From Actinomycetota bacterium (GTDB lineage Bacteria > Actinomycetota > Acidimicrobiia > Acidimicrobiales > Acidimicrobilacustridaceae): a stretch of 64,000 nt of DNA. The stretch covers positions 62,001 through 126,000 of the forward strand of contig JACPNV010000001.1 in assembly GCA_016185305.1 (NCBI GenBank), written 5' to 3'. Below, one piece after another: positions 26,221 to 34,726 of the stretch. The first letter of the stretch is position 1. Each line of letters opens with the position of its first letter. The position numbers and the translations under genes were made by a program. The notes below the pieces were generated by a model. It saw only the letters and a list, made by a program, of their open reading frames with translations, did no database searches and was not told the origin of the DNA.

Positions 26221-27198
26221 TCAGCTCACCGCGCCTGCGGGCACGGGCACCGAGTTGAGGATCTCGGCCAGCGCGTCAGACGAGGTGATGCCTTGGAGCT
26301 GCGCCTCGGGGCGTACGAGCAAGCGGTGGGCGAGCACCGGCTGGGCGAGCGCCTTGATGTCGTCGGGGATGACGTAGGCCCGGCCGAGGGCCGCGGCTCG
26401 CGCTCGGGAGATCCGTTGCAGGCTCAGCGTCGCGCGGGGCGACATGCCGAGGGTGAGGTGCGGATGGTGCCGTGACGCGTCGGCCAGGTCGACGAGGTAG
26501 CTCTTCAGCGCGGGAGCGATGTGAACCGTTCGCACCGCGTTGATCATGCCCTGCACGTCCGCCGCGGTGGCGACGGGCCCGATGTCGGCCAGCGTGTTGT
26601 GGTCGCCGTGCGCGTCGAGCACGTCGATCTCGGCGTCGCGGTCGGGGTAGCCGACCGACACGCGCATGAGGAAGCGGTCGAGCTGGCTCTCCGGCAGCGG
26701 GTAGGTGCCTTCGTGCTCGATCGGGTTCTGTGTGGCGATCACCATGAACGGTGGCCCGAGCGGGTAGGTCGCGTTGTCGACCGTGACCTGACCTTCAGCC
26801 ATCGCCTCGAGCATGGCGGACTGGGTCTTCGGCGAGGCCCGGTTGATCTCGTCGCCGAGCACGATGGTGGCGAAGATCGGCCCCGGCCGGAAGTCGAAGT
26901 TGCCGGTCTGGCGGTTCCACACGGTCACGCCGACGACGTCGGACGGCAACAGGTCGGGCGTGAACTGGACCCGGCCGAACGAGCAGTCGATGGATCGGGC
27001 CAGGGCCTTCGCCAGGCTGGTCTTCCCCACTCCGGGCACGTCCTCGATGAGCAGGTGTCCCTCACCGACGAGACAGAGCAAGACCAGATCGATGACTGCT
27101 GCTTTGCCCTGGATCACCCGTTGGATGTTCGCAGAGACCCCACCGAACAGATCGGCGAACGTTGGCGTCTGAGCGGTCGCGGTCTGCTGGGTGGCCAA
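26221..27198 (-). CDS. MoxR-family AAA+ ATPase
   Basis: 325 aa from TTG 27198, preceded by GAGGAG 8 nt upstream; longer in-frame starts lack a ribosome site. Walker A is in LIEDVPGVGKTSLAKALA, Walker B in ATIVLGDEINRASPKTQSAML, sensor 1 in FMVIATQNPIEHEGTYPLPE, and the arginine-finger segment QLDRFLMRV follows. The C-terminal lid (GMSPRATLSLQRISRARA) is typical of MoxR. It would remodel or activate the DUF58 partner encoded next. Confidence 0.92.
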   Translation of the reverse strand: MATQQTATAQTPTFADLFGGVSANIQRVIQGKAAVIDLVLLCLVGEGHLLIEDVPGVGKTSLAKALARSIDCSFGRVQFTPDLLPSDVVGVTVWNRQTGNFDFRPGPIFATIVLGDEINRASPKTQSAMLEAMAEGQVTVDNATYPLGPPFMVIATQNPIEHEGTYPLPESQLDRFLMRVSVGYPDRDAEIDVLDAHGDHNTLADIGPVATAADVQGMINAVRTVHIAPALKSYLVDLADASRHHPHLTLGMSPRATLSLQRISRARAAALGRAYVIPDDIKALAQPVLAHRLLVRPEAQLQGITSSDALAEILNSVPVPAGAVS

Positions 27199-27369
27199 CG
27201 ATCGTTCTCCTCGGTGTGATGGAAGGCGACGCCGCTTGTCGTGCTCGCCGGCAGGTGACGACGGTACCCGTCCGCCGCCGGGTGCGGCCAAGTGGTCCCT
27301 TCAGGGTAGAGGATCTGCCGATCGGTGGGTCCGTGACCCGAGCGGCCCAAGGCGCCACGCCCGCTGACC

Positions 27370-27385
27370 CTCTTGGGCCCAAGAG
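27370..27385. promoter_or_regulatory. Perfect 16-bp palindrome in the moxR/ROK divergent region
   Basis: CTCTTGGGCCCAAGAG is its own reverse complement. It lies in the 240-nt gap between the divergent moxR (start 27198) and ROK (start 27439) genes, 53 nt from the ROK start. Candidate operator; no regulator gene is adjacent. Apart from this site the gap shows nothing firm. Confidence 0.45.
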
Positions 27386-27438
27386 CAAGGCGGCGGTGTC
27401 GCGCTTCGGGCGCGAGCCGCCGTGTAGCTTGACGGCTC

Positions 27439-28344
27439 GTGGCTCGCCCCCCTGGTGAACAGGTCGTCCTCGCCATCGACATCGGCGGCACCAAGATGGC
27501 GGCGGGTCTGGTCGACGGCAACGGCGAGCTGTTGCAGCATTCGCAGATTCCGACGCCGCCCGGTGCCGGTGCTGATGCGTTGTTCGTCTCGCTGGGGGAG
27601 ATGATCGCCGAGGTGCGGGCGCTCGGCCAGGATCGGGGTGTCGTTGGGCCGATGGTGTGCGGCGTGGGCTGCGGGGGGCCGATGACCTGGCATGGCGAGT
27701 CGGTCTCGCCCGTCAACATCCCCGGCTGGCGCGGGTTCCCCCTTCGGCGGCGCTTGGCTGAGCTGGTCGACCTGCCGACCTATGTCGACAACGACGCGAA
27801 GGCGCTGGCGGTCGGCGAAGGCTGGCGGGGCGCGGCCGCGGGTGAGCGCAACTTCTTGGGCATGGTGGTGTCGACGGGCGTGGGTGGGGGGATCGTGCTC
27901 GATGGGCGGTTGCTCGACGGCCGGCAGGGCAACGCCGGCCACATCGGCCACGTCACCGTCGAGCCCGACGGTCATGCGTGCAAGTGCGGCGCGTACGGCT
28001 GCCTCGAGGCGGAAGCGTCGGGGACGGCGATCGCCAAGCTCACCGGCAAGCCGGCCCGCCATGCCGGCGCTGACGTCATCGAGCGCACCGGCACGATGGT
28101 GGGTCGCGCCGTGGCAACCGTGGCCAACCTTCTCGACCTCCAGCTCGCGGTGGTGGCCGGCTCGGTGGCGCTCGGCTTCGGGGCGCCCTTCTTCGTCGCC
28201 GCCCAGCGCGAGATCGACCACCGCGCCAAGCTCGACTTCTCGCTCGGCACGACCATCTGCCCCGCCGGCCTGATGGGTGGCGGGCAGCTGGTGGGCGCAG
28301 CGGCTGTCGGTTTCCGTGGGCTCGGTTACGACGTCTTCGGCTGA
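27439..28344 (+). CDS. ROK-family kinase (second copy)
   Basis: 301 aa, GTG start. AIDIGGTKMAAGLVD is the phosphate-binding loop; PTYVDNDAKALAVGEGW holds the catalytic Asp region; STGVGGGIVLDG the second loop. GNAGHIGHVTV and CKCGAYGCLEAEASG give the ROK zinc signature CxCGxxGCxE. It differs clearly from the ROK gene at 6534, so it is not a recent duplicate. Probable sugar kinase (glucose or N-acetyl-sugar); substrate uncertain. Confidence 0.85.
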   Translation: MARPPGEQVVLAIDIGGTKMAAGLVDGNGELLQHSQIPTPPGAGADALFVSLGEMIAEVRALGQDRGVVGPMVCGVGCGGPMTWHGESVSPVNIPGWRGFPLRRRLAELVDLPTYVDNDAKALAVGEGWRGAAAGERNFLGMVVSTGVGGGIVLDGRLLDGRQGNAGHIGHVTVEPDGHACKCGAYGCLEAEASGTAIAKLTGKPARHAGADVIERTGTMVGRAVATVANLLDLQLAVVAGSVALGFGAPFFVAAQREIDHRAKLDFSLGTTICPAGLMGGGQLVGAAAVGFRGLGYDVFG

Positions 28345-28434
28345 GCCGGGCATCGACCAGGCGGCGCCGGCCTGCTCGCGAGACTTGACTGTGGGTCAGG
28401 GCTTCCCGGCGACCCCTTGCTACGCTCGGCCGGC

Positions 28435-29694
28435 GTGGATCCGACCTCTTCTGCTGAGGCAGAGGCCTTCCGCCAGAAGATCCAGGCCTTCCTGGCCGAG
28501 CACCTGCCCGAGGGCTGGACGGGCATCGGTGCGCTGCCGGGCGAGGAGGCCGAGGCGTTCCGGGTCGCGTGGCGCGCCGTCCTGCGCGACAACGGCCTGC
28601 TGGCCCCGTCGTGGCCGGTCGAGTACGGGGGCGCGGGCCTCACGCCGCTCGAACAAGTCGTGATGTGGGAGGAGTTCTATCGGGCGGGCGTGCCCGCGGG
28701 CGGCAGCACCGACGTCTTCGGCATCCAGATGGTCGGCAACACGATCTTGCAGTGGGGAACCGACGAGCAGAAGGCGTCCTTCCTGCCCCGCATCATCAGC
28801 GGCGAGCACCTCTGGTGCCAGGGTTACAGCGAGCCCAACGCTGGCAGCGACCTCGCGAACCTCGGGTGCCGGGCCGATCTCGACGGCGACGAGTGGCGCA
28901 TCAACGGCCAGAAGATCTGGACATCGGCGGCCCATCTGGCCAGCTGGATATTCGTTCTCGCCCGCACCGACCCCGACGTCGCCAAGCACAAGGGCATCTC
29001 GTTCCTGCTCGTGCCCATGGACCAGCCGGGCGTGGAGATCCGTCCGATCGTCATGATCGGCGGCGAGACCGACTTCAACGAGACGTTCTTCACCGAAGCG
29101 CGCACGCGCAAAGAGAACGTCGTCGGTGGTGTGAACAACGGCTGGGCTGTCGCGATGACGCTGCTTTCCTATGAGCGGGGCGAGGCGGCCGCGACGTTCC
29201 CGGTCATGTTCCGCGCCGAGCTGGATCGATTGTTCGAGCTCGCCAGGGGGCGCGGCAAAGCCGGCGACCCGTTGATCCGGCAGCGGTTGGCATGGTGCTA
29301 CAGCGAGGTCGAGATCATGCGCTACCTCGGGATGCGGACGCTCACGAGGTTCCTCGCCGGCGGTCATCCCGGCCCCGACGCGTCGATCTTCAAGCTCTAC
29401 TGGAGCGAGTACCACAAGGTCGTCACCGAGCTCGCGACCGATCTGCTCGGCGCGGACGCGCTGGCACCGTCGGGCCGATGGCCGTCCAACGCCTTCCAGA
29501 CCGACGATGTCGGTGCCGACCCGGCGAGCGGCGGTTCGTGGGTGGGCACCTTCTACAACGCGCGGGCCGGCACGATCTACGCGGGCACGTCACAGGTGCA
29601 GCGCAACATCCTCGGCGAGATGGTGCTCGGCCTGCCGAAAGAACCGGGCGTTCCCAAAGGCACGTGGCGCGAGCAGCAGGCACGACGGCCGTGA
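28435..29694 (+). CDS. Acyl-CoA dehydrogenase
   Basis: 419 aa from GTG 28435. The N-terminal helical domain has LLAPSWPVEYGGAGLTPLEQ; the middle beta domain shows WCQGYSEPNAGSDLANL, the FAD/substrate segment of the family. NGQKIWTSAAHLASW follows, and the C-terminal helical domain ends with YAGTSQVQRNILGEMVLGL. The catalytic-base position expected near the C-terminal helices cannot be fixed by eye. It would oxidise an acyl-CoA (fatty acid, branched-chain or sterol side chain), passing electrons to ETF. Confidence 0.9.
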   Translation: MDPTSSAEAEAFRQKIQAFLAEHLPEGWTGIGALPGEEAEAFRVAWRAVLRDNGLLAPSWPVEYGGAGLTPLEQVVMWEEFYRAGVPAGGSTDVFGIQMVGNTILQWGTDEQKASFLPRIISGEHLWCQGYSEPNAGSDLANLGCRADLDGDEWRINGQKIWTSAAHLASWIFVLARTDPDVAKHKGISFLLVPMDQPGVEIRPIVMIGGETDFNETFFTEARTRKENVVGGVNNGWAVAMTLLSYERGEAAATFPVMFRAELDRLFELARGRGKAGDPLIRQRLAWCYSEVEIMRYLGMRTLTRFLAGGHPGPDASIFKLYWSEYHKVVTELATDLLGADALAPSGRWPSNAFQTDDVGADPASGGSWVGTFYNARAGTIYAGTSQVQRNILGEMVLGLPKEPGVPKGTWREQQARRP

Positions 29695-29948
29695 AGGTCG
29701 CCGGGGTCGTCAAGGTGATCGTTGCGCTGGGCTCGCTCCCGTCGCTGTGGGGCCCAGCCATCCGGCAACTGTTCGTCCTTGCACCCCACGGTTGGTGGCG
29801 CCGCGCCCCGTTCCTCCCGTGGCCCGACCGCGCGTACCTTCGGTTCCGCCTCCAGACCATGTACGGCGATCCGGAGCGCATGCCCGAGCCAGCAGACCTC
29901 GTGGCCTACCTTCGCTGGTGCCGAGCCTGGCCAAACGTCGCGCGTTGA
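29691..29948 (+). CDS. Small conserved-looking protein linked to acyl-CoA dehydrogenase
   Basis: 85 aa from GTG 29691, overlapping the acyl-CoA dehydrogenase stop as GTGA. An N-terminal hydrophobic stretch (VAGVVKVIVALGSLPSLWG) is followed by a Trp/Pro/Arg-rich region (APHGWWRRAPFLPWPDRAY) and a mid-C-terminal YGDPERMPEPADLVAYLRWCR. The coupling to the preceding gene and its composition support a real gene. Function unknown. Confidence 0.65.
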   Translation: MKVAGVVKVIVALGSLPSLWGPAIRQLFVLAPHGWWRRAPFLPWPDRAYLRFRLQTMYGDPERMPEPADLVAYLRWCRAWPNVAR

Positions 29949-30578
29949 TCAGTCGCTGGCCTCCAGCCCGATCATCGCTCGGAAGTCGTCGGTCGTGTTG
30001 GCGTGGGGGAACTCGTCATCGGGCACGGCCAGGCCGAGTGCGTCGCAGATCGGTTCCCACCCGTCGCCGGTATGCCATTCGAGCAGGCGATCCGTGGGGA
30101 CGGTCGCGCGCACGTGGTCGTTGTGGGCCAGGTAGGCGGCTATGGCCGCGTCGTGGTCGAGGAAGTCGGGAGTGAAGCGGGCCATCATCGCTTCGGCCAT
30201 GCCGTCGGGTTCGGCGCGATCGCTGCCGGGGCGAGGCTGATCCTGCGACATGGCGAGGAAGATCGTCTTGGAGGCGCTCTCCCACCACGCATCGGCGTCG
30301 CGCACCGACAGCAGGACGAGGGCATCAGGGAAGGCCGCGTGGATCTCGTCCCACAGACCAGCGGCAGGCCAGTCGACCGCGGCGCGGAAGCCGTCGAACA
30401 ATCGTTCCCAGTCGGGTGCGTTGCCCTCGAACGCCCGCTTCCACGCCAGACGGTGGTCTGGTCTCCCGAACGTCTCGATCATGTGGTAGCAGGGCCCGCC
30501 GAGCAGTCGCTCGAGGGCGGCCTTGAGCGACGTTGTGCCGGTGCGGCCGACTCCGGCCCCGACGACCTTCAATGCCAT
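29949..30578 (-). CDS. Sulfotransferase-family protein
   Basis: 209 aa from ATG 30578, preceded by GGAGGAG. VVGAGVGRTGTTSLKAALE is the 5'-phosphosulfate (PAPS) loop of the sulfotransferase superfamily. VLLSVRDADAWWES is the 3'-phosphate-binding segment. The C-terminal TDRLLEWHTGDGWEPICDALGL is typical of actinobacterial sulfotransferase-like proteins of about 210 aa. Acceptor unknown. Its stop directly abuts the stop of the convergent gene at 29948. Confidence 0.85.
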   Translation of the reverse strand: MALKVVGAGVGRTGTTSLKAALERLLGGPCYHMIETFGRPDHRLAWKRAFEGNAPDWERLFDGFRAAVDWPAAGLWDEIHAAFPDALVLLSVRDADAWWESASKTIFLAMSQDQPRPGSDRAEPDGMAEAMMARFTPDFLDHDAAIAAYLAHNDHVRATVPTDRLLEWHTGDGWEPICDALGLAVPDDEFPHANTTDDFRAMIGLEASD

Positions 30579-30715
30579 CGCTCCTCCGGGTTCAAGATGA
30601 AGGCTCGACCCTACCTGCCGCAACGCCTGTGGCCGAGCGGGTGTGCCGGGCCGACGCCCCGGCCAGGGCGAATGGCCGACACGAGCCCGATGGCCCCGGC
30701 TACTCTGCTCCCGCA

Positions 30716-31234
30716 ATGGGGAGATCCCTCGTGCTCAACGCCACGTACGAGCCCCTCGGCGTCGTCTCCAGCCGGCGGGCCGTCGTGCTCTTGCTCGACC
30801 AGAAGGCCGACCTCATCCACGCGTCCGGCGAGCACGTGCACTCCGAGAAGCTCGACGTCGAGGTCCCCAGCGTCATCCGTCTCCGCTACTTCGTGCGGGT
30901 GCCCTACCAGCGCCGGGCGGCCCTCAGCCGCCGCGGCGTGTTCCTGCGGGATGACGGCCGGTGCCAGTACTGCGGCCGCCGGGCCGAGAGCATCGACCAC
31001 GTCGTTCCCCGCAGCCGCGGTGGCCAGCACATCTGGGAGAACGTCGTCGCCGCCTGCCGGCGCTGCAACACGACCAAGCGCGACCGGCTGCTCGAAGACA
31101 CGGCGATGCACCTGCGCCGCCGGCCCGAGGCCCCCCGCCACCTGAGCTGGGTGCTCGTGGCGCTCGGCGAGATCCCCGACATCTGGCAGCAGTACCTTGG
31201 CTCGGTGCATGCCGACGCCGCGCTCTCCGCATAG
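30716..31234 (+). CDS. HNH endonuclease-domain protein
   Basis: 172 aa from ATG 30716; upstream in-frame codons overlap the divergent sulfotransferase gene. It begins SLVLNATYEPLGVVSSRRAV, typical of a broadly conserved actinobacterial HNH family. The HNH core is CQYCGRRAESIDHVVPRSRGG then ENVVAACRRCNTTK, with two CxxC pairs for structural zinc and the DHVVPRS metal site. It is a free-standing housekeeping-like gene, with no neighbouring restriction or phage genes. Biological role unknown. Confidence 0.88.
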   Translation: MGRSLVLNATYEPLGVVSSRRAVVLLLDQKADLIHASGEHVHSEKLDVEVPSVIRLRYFVRVPYQRRAALSRRGVFLRDDGRCQYCGRRAESIDHVVPRSRGGQHIWENVVAACRRCNTTKRDRLLEDTAMHLRRRPEAPRHLSWVLVALGEIPDIWQQYLGSVHADAALSA

Positions 31235-31315
31235 GGCCCCGGGTCGCGGAGGGCCGGGTCCATCGCTCTACGACGGTGATGTGCCGTCACGGCGGACAGA
31301 TGTCGCAAGAATGCG

Positions 31316-32404
31316 GTGGTGATCCCGGCGATCGAAGTTCCGCTGGCGCTCGAAGATGTGGAGCTGTTGCGCGTTCGCCTGCCCTTGATCGAACCGTTCG
31401 CGGCCGCGCACGGCGTCGAGCACGAACGCGACGTCGTGCTCGTGCATGTGCGCGGAGGCGGGCGGGACGGCTGGGGGGAGTGCTCGGCGCTGTCGGCGCC
31501 GACCTACACCGCGGAGTGCACCGACGAGGCGTGGGCGTACCTCTCGACTGACGCGGCGGTGCGAGTTGCGGCCAGCGCGGGAACGGCCGTCTCGCCGGAT
31601 CCCGAGCATCCGATGGCGTGGTGCGCGCTGGAGGTCGCGCTCGCGGATCTCGCCGGCGCATCGCCGTTCTCGGGAGGAGCTGCCGGCGTTCCGTCGACGT
31701 TCGTCATCGGGCACGTCGGCCAGCTCGACCGTGTCGTGGCGCGGGCTCGCGACGCGCTCGCTGAGGGCTGGTCGTCGATCAAGCTCAAGATCTGTCCCGG
31801 GTTCGACGTCGAGCCATTGCGTGCGGTGCGTGCCCTGTCGTCGTCGATCTCGCTCGCGGCTGATGCCAACGGCAGCTACGACCGCGCTGGTCTCGATCCG
31901 CTCGCCGAGCTCGAGCCGCTTGATCTGTCCTATGTCGAGCAACCGTTCTCGGCGACCAACCTCGTGGTGCACGCCCAAGCGCGGGCTCACACCGGAGTGC
32001 CGATCGCGCTCGACGAGTCGGTCCCGTCGATCGAGACCTTGCAGTCCGTCATCGACCAGGCGGCTGCCGACGTCATCAACATCAAGCCGGCCCGACTCGG
32101 TGGCTTGCGGCCGGCATACGCGGTCGCGCGGCTCGCGGTCGACCACGGGTTGCGCGTTTTTGTCGGCGGCATGCTCGAAACCGGCGTCGGACGGTCGGCC
32201 GCGCTGGCACTCGCCGCGCAGCCGCTGTTCACGCTGCCCACCGACCTTGGGCCATCGGATCGCTACTTCGCCGACGACCTCACCGAGCCGATCGAGGCCG
32301 GCGCCGAGGGGCAGGTGACGGTGCCCGCGGGCCAATCGTTGGTGCTTCCTCCCCGGCCCGAACGCTTGGCCGAGGTGGTCGTGAACCGTGTGGTGATCCG
32401 GTGA
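31316..32404 (+). CDS. menC: Enolase-superfamily o-succinylbenzoate synthase / N-acylamino-acid racemase-like
   Basis: 362 aa, GTG start. Active-site features of the muconate-lactonising/OSBS subgroup are visible: SSIKLKICPG (catalytic KxK), LAADANGSY and YVEQPFSATNL (metal Asp and Glu), ALDESVPS (third metal ligand), and INIKPARLGG (opposite-face Lys). In this family menaquinone OSBS and acyl-amino-acid racemase activities overlap, so menC is probable rather than certain. No other men genes are in view. The stop overlaps the following GTG (GTGA). Confidence 0.75.
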   Translation: MVIPAIEVPLALEDVELLRVRLPLIEPFAAAHGVEHERDVVLVHVRGGGRDGWGECSALSAPTYTAECTDEAWAYLSTDAAVRVAASAGTAVSPDPEHPMAWCALEVALADLAGASPFSGGAAGVPSTFVIGHVGQLDRVVARARDALAEGWSSIKLKICPGFDVEPLRAVRALSSSISLAADANGSYDRAGLDPLAELEPLDLSYVEQPFSATNLVVHAQARAHTGVPIALDESVPSIETLQSVIDQAAADVINIKPARLGGLRPAYAVARLAVDHGLRVFVGGMLETGVGRSAALALAAQPLFTLPTDLGPSDRYFADDLTEPIEAGAEGQVTVPAGQSLVLPPRPERLAEVVVNRVVIR

Positions 32405-33069
32405 CGACACCGGTGTGGAAGGTCGAGCGCCGGCGTGGCACGGCGCAGGCGCTGCACGCGGCAGAGGCACGGCCCCGTGGCGGTCGTGAGGCCTGGCTCC
32501 TCGAGATAGATCGACCGGCCATGGTGCTTGGAAGCACGCAGCGTGCGGTCGACATCGACGAACGAGCGGCACGTCAACTAGGGCTTGACATCATGGTACG
32601 CCGCAGCGGCGGGGGAGCCGTGCTGCTCGTTCCGGGCGACCATGTGTGGATCGACGTCTTCTTGCCCCGCGACGATCCGCTCTGGGTCGCCGACGTGTCG
32701 AAGAGCGCGTTGTGGCTCGGCGAGCGGTGGGTGGCGGCGTTGCGGTCGCTGGGGGTCGTCGACGCTCGGGTGTACGACGGCGCGATGCGCAGCACCGAGA
32801 TCGGTCGGCTCGTCTGCTTCGCCGGTCTCGCCGCCGGTGAGGTGACAGTCGACGGCGCCAAGCTCGTTGGCATCTCACAACGGCGCACACGCCACCTGGC
32901 TCGGTTCCAGGGCGTCGTGCTTCGTTCGTTCGACGTCGAACCGGTGCTCGCCGTACTCGGGTCGCACCTCGACGTGCCGGCACGAGAAGCTCTTCGCGCC
33001 ATCGACGTCGCGACCGTTGACGCGCCGGTTCACGAGATCGAAGCCGCCTTCGTCGAAGCGCTCTGCTGA
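32401..33069 (+). CDS. Lipoate-protein ligase A / BPL-LPL family protein
   Basis: 222 aa, GTG overlapping the menC-like stop. MVRRSGGGAVLLVPGDHVWIDVFLP is the RRxSGGGAV-type lipoyl/biotinyl-AMP-binding segment. DGAKLVGISQRRTRHLARFQGVVL contains the conserved lysine (in GAKLVGISQRR) of lipoate ligases and octanoyltransferases. It lacks the C-terminal accessory domain of E. coli LplA. Activity is inferred from fold; it may be a ligase, transferase or a divergent relative. Confidence 0.8.
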   Translation: MTTPVWKVERRRGTAQALHAAEARPRGGREAWLLEIDRPAMVLGSTQRAVDIDERAARQLGLDIMVRRSGGGAVLLVPGDHVWIDVFLPRDDPLWVADVSKSALWLGERWVAALRSLGVVDARVYDGAMRSTEIGRLVCFAGLAAGEVTVDGAKLVGISQRRTRHLARFQGVVLRSFDVEPVLAVLGSHLDVPAREALRAIDVATVDAPVHEIEAAFVEALC

Positions 33070-33151
33070 CGCGCCCCGAGAGGGGTTGTCACCAGTGGCA
33101 CGCCAAACCAGCCCACCACGCCCCGCTCCGCGACACCAGTTCGTCGTGACG

Positions 33152-33589
33152 TCAGATGTCGCTCCACTCGCGAGCGTCTACGTAGCGCTCCAGATGCTTC
33201 GTGTTCGTCGTCGCCACCACTGACTGACCGTAGTCGGCGAGTGAGCGGGCTTGAGCGGCGAGGATGACATCACCGTCCAGAGCGAGGTCGTGCGCGGTCG
33301 GGGTTCCGGCATTACGCGCCTGCGCCCAAAGGAGAGCGGCATCGCGCATCACGGGCGTCGTGAGCGGCTCGTACTGAAACCCAGCACACAGCTCGTCGAG
33401 ACGATCGAGGCCGGCGGTTCTCGCAGCTCGCAGGAGCTCACGACGAACTTCGTAGTCGGCGATCTCCGGCACAACGAAGCTGTCGCCTGCCGCAAGCCGG
33501 ACCCTTACCCACTCACGAGCGACCGGTGCCGGTCCTTTCGTCGACGGATTGGCGAGCAAGCCCAATGGACCGCTGTCCAGCAGGATCAT
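33152..33589 (-). CDS. PIN-domain ribonuclease toxin (VapC-like)
   Basis: 145 aa from ATG 33589; GTG 33592 overlaps the antitoxin stop. LLDSGPLGLLANP holds the first acidic residue. VVPEIADYEVRRELLRA carries the conserved Glu, and TAHDLALDGDVILAAQA the paired Asp residues. The C-terminus VVATTNTKHLERY is the usual fourth motif. Together these are the acidic quartet of PIN nucleases, which cut tRNA, rRNA or mRNA when freed from the antitoxin. The gene follows its putative antitoxin by 2 nt. Confidence 0.85.
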   Translation of the reverse strand: MILLDSGPLGLLANPSTKGPAPVAREWVRVRLAAGDSFVVPEIADYEVRRELLRAARTAGLDRLDELCAGFQYEPLTTPVMRDAALLWAQARNAGTPTAHDLALDGDVILAAQARSLADYGQSVVATTNTKHLERYVDAREWSDI

Positions 33590-33591
33590 CA

Positions 33592-34131
33592 CTAGAACGG
33601 TCGTCCTTCTTCACGGCGGGTCGAATTCAGAGCGTCCATCAGCATGTGACCCGTCTCCGCACGCTCGTCGTCGTCACCGATGTGCTCGATCGCGTCCAAC
33701 GCCGCAAGCGCGCGCTGCTTGGCGTCTGCTGCAGGCGGCCGGTCGGACTCGTAGTGCTCGGCCTTGGTGAAGTAGCGGGCGTTCTTCACCGTCCCCTTCC
33801 TCCCTGTCGCTTTCCAGCCGAGGCGGGACATCTTCAGCGTGATCGCCACACCGACGGTCTGCCGGAAGCGGTAGCCCTTGGTGCCAGCCTTCAGCACCGT
33901 CTCGATGGAGGGATCACCCTCGACTTGGCGGACGATGCCGGCGAGGGCAGGCATCCCGTGGGCCTCGGCATCCAGTAGGCGTTGCTCGTTGGCAGGCTCG
34001 TTCAGCACGTGGATCAGTTGTCGCATCGCTTCGGGATGGGCGTCGAACTCGCCTCGGTACTTGGCTGCATGGCTGTCCTGCGCGAAGTCGCCCTCACGCA
34101 ATCGGCGGCTCGGAATTGCAGTAGTGGTCAT
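33592..34131 (-). CDS. Putative antitoxin partner of the PIN toxin
   Basis: 179 aa. It directly precedes and nearly overlaps the PIN gene, the order expected of an antitoxin. The sequence is charged and helical (FDAHPEAMRQLIHVLNEPAN, QRALAALDAIEHIGDDDERAE) and does not match a common Phd, AbrB, MazE or RHH antitoxin that I can recognise. At 179 aa it is long for a VapB. The ATG at 34131 falls at the expected transcription start of the promoter just upstream, suggesting a leaderless mRNA. Confidence 0.65.
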   Translation of the reverse strand: MTTTAIPSRRLREGDFAQDSHAAKYRGEFDAHPEAMRQLIHVLNEPANEQRLLDAEAHGMPALAGIVRQVEGDPSIETVLKAGTKGYRFRQTVGVAITLKMSRLGWKATGRKGTVKNARYFTKAEHYESDRPPAADAKQRALAALDAIEHIGDDDERAETGHMLMDALNSTRREEGRPF

Positions 34132-34134
34132 CCG

Positions 34135-34353
34135 TCAATGGTAGACCACCGATTTGTGGATGTCTAACAGACAGCCCTCTAACTCTCGCTGGAACGCGCC
34201 CATGGTCGCGCCAGCCGCTCCACCGGCGTACACGAGCACCACGTCAACCGCGACACGGCGCACGTCTCGGAGGATCACCTGCCGAGTGTCGCGCCGTCGG
34301 ACAGATTCCTCGCTGTCCCGGCGAGCGGTCGAAGTCCCTGGCTGGTCGTTCAT
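34135..34353 (-). CDS. Doubtful 72-aa ORF upstream of the antitoxin
   Basis: 72 aa beginning MNDQPGTSTARRDSEESV, with a mid region VAVDVVLVYAGGAAGATMG and no recognisable motif. It ends 3 nt before the antitoxin start, as an operon partner would. However, its 3' end overlaps the antitoxin promoter and operator, and it has no clear ribosome site. It could be a small third component or a chance frame. Confidence 0.3.
   Translation of the reverse strand: MNDQPGTSTARRDSEESVRRRDTRQVILRDVRRVAVDVVLVYAGGAAGATMGAFQRELEGCLLDIHKSVVYH
34138..34166 (-). promoter_or_regulatory. Promoter and inverted-repeat operator of the toxin-antitoxin pair
   Basis: Read on the minus strand, TAGACA (34166-34161), a 17-nt spacer and TACCAT (34143-34138) form a good -35/-10 pair. 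An imperfect inverted repeat, TAGACCACC against GTGGATGTCTA (34142-34166), covers it, with TAGAC/GTCTA ends, as expected for autoregulation by a toxin-antitoxin complex. The predicted start point is at or next to the ATG at 34131. Confidence 0.55.
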
Positions 34354-34726
34354 TTTCCGAGCGGAACGCCCTCATTTGATGAGCGCGGAAGGCCGTCCTT
34401 CATCTCGGTCGGGATCGGTCGTTTCCTTCCCGGCCGCTCACAGCTCGCAGCCATCATCGATTGGGTTCTCGATGGTTGACGAGGGGAGGGTGGGGGAGTA
34501 GGGTGGGGCGAAATGGGGCGCCAGGGTAGCCAAGGTAGTGAATTGGAGAACCCAGGCGGCTCGGGGAATCGGAAGGTCGGCGGGTGCGCCCGACCGGAAG
34601 GGCACCGAACCGCCACGCCCGACACCGTCACGCCGCGAGCCGCCCGCAGAACGCGCAGCTCACCCGGCAGTCCGCAACCCCATCCCCCGCAGGTCAGGGG
34701 AGGCGTAGGAACGTGAGGAAACCCAG
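34354..34726. other. Intergenic region with the mraZ leader
   Basis: 373 nt without a supported gene, separating the toxin-antitoxin locus from the dcw cluster. It holds the mraZ promoter and TGGGG repeats (annotated separately) and the ribosome site GAGGAA at 34715-34720, 6 nt before the GTG of mraZ. Confidence 0.6.
34476..34518 (+). promoter_or_regulatory. mraZ promoter with MraZ-box-like TGGGG repeats
   Basis: TTGACG (34476-34481), 17 nt, then TAGGGT (34499-34504) fits the actinobacterial TTGAC-N17-TANNNT promoter. TGGGG at 34504 and 34514 are exactly 10 bp apart, with another TGGGG at 34491. MraZ proteins are known to bind repeats of TGGGN spaced by 5 nt just after the mraZ promoter. That predicts autoregulation of the whole dcw operon. 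Confidence 0.7.
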
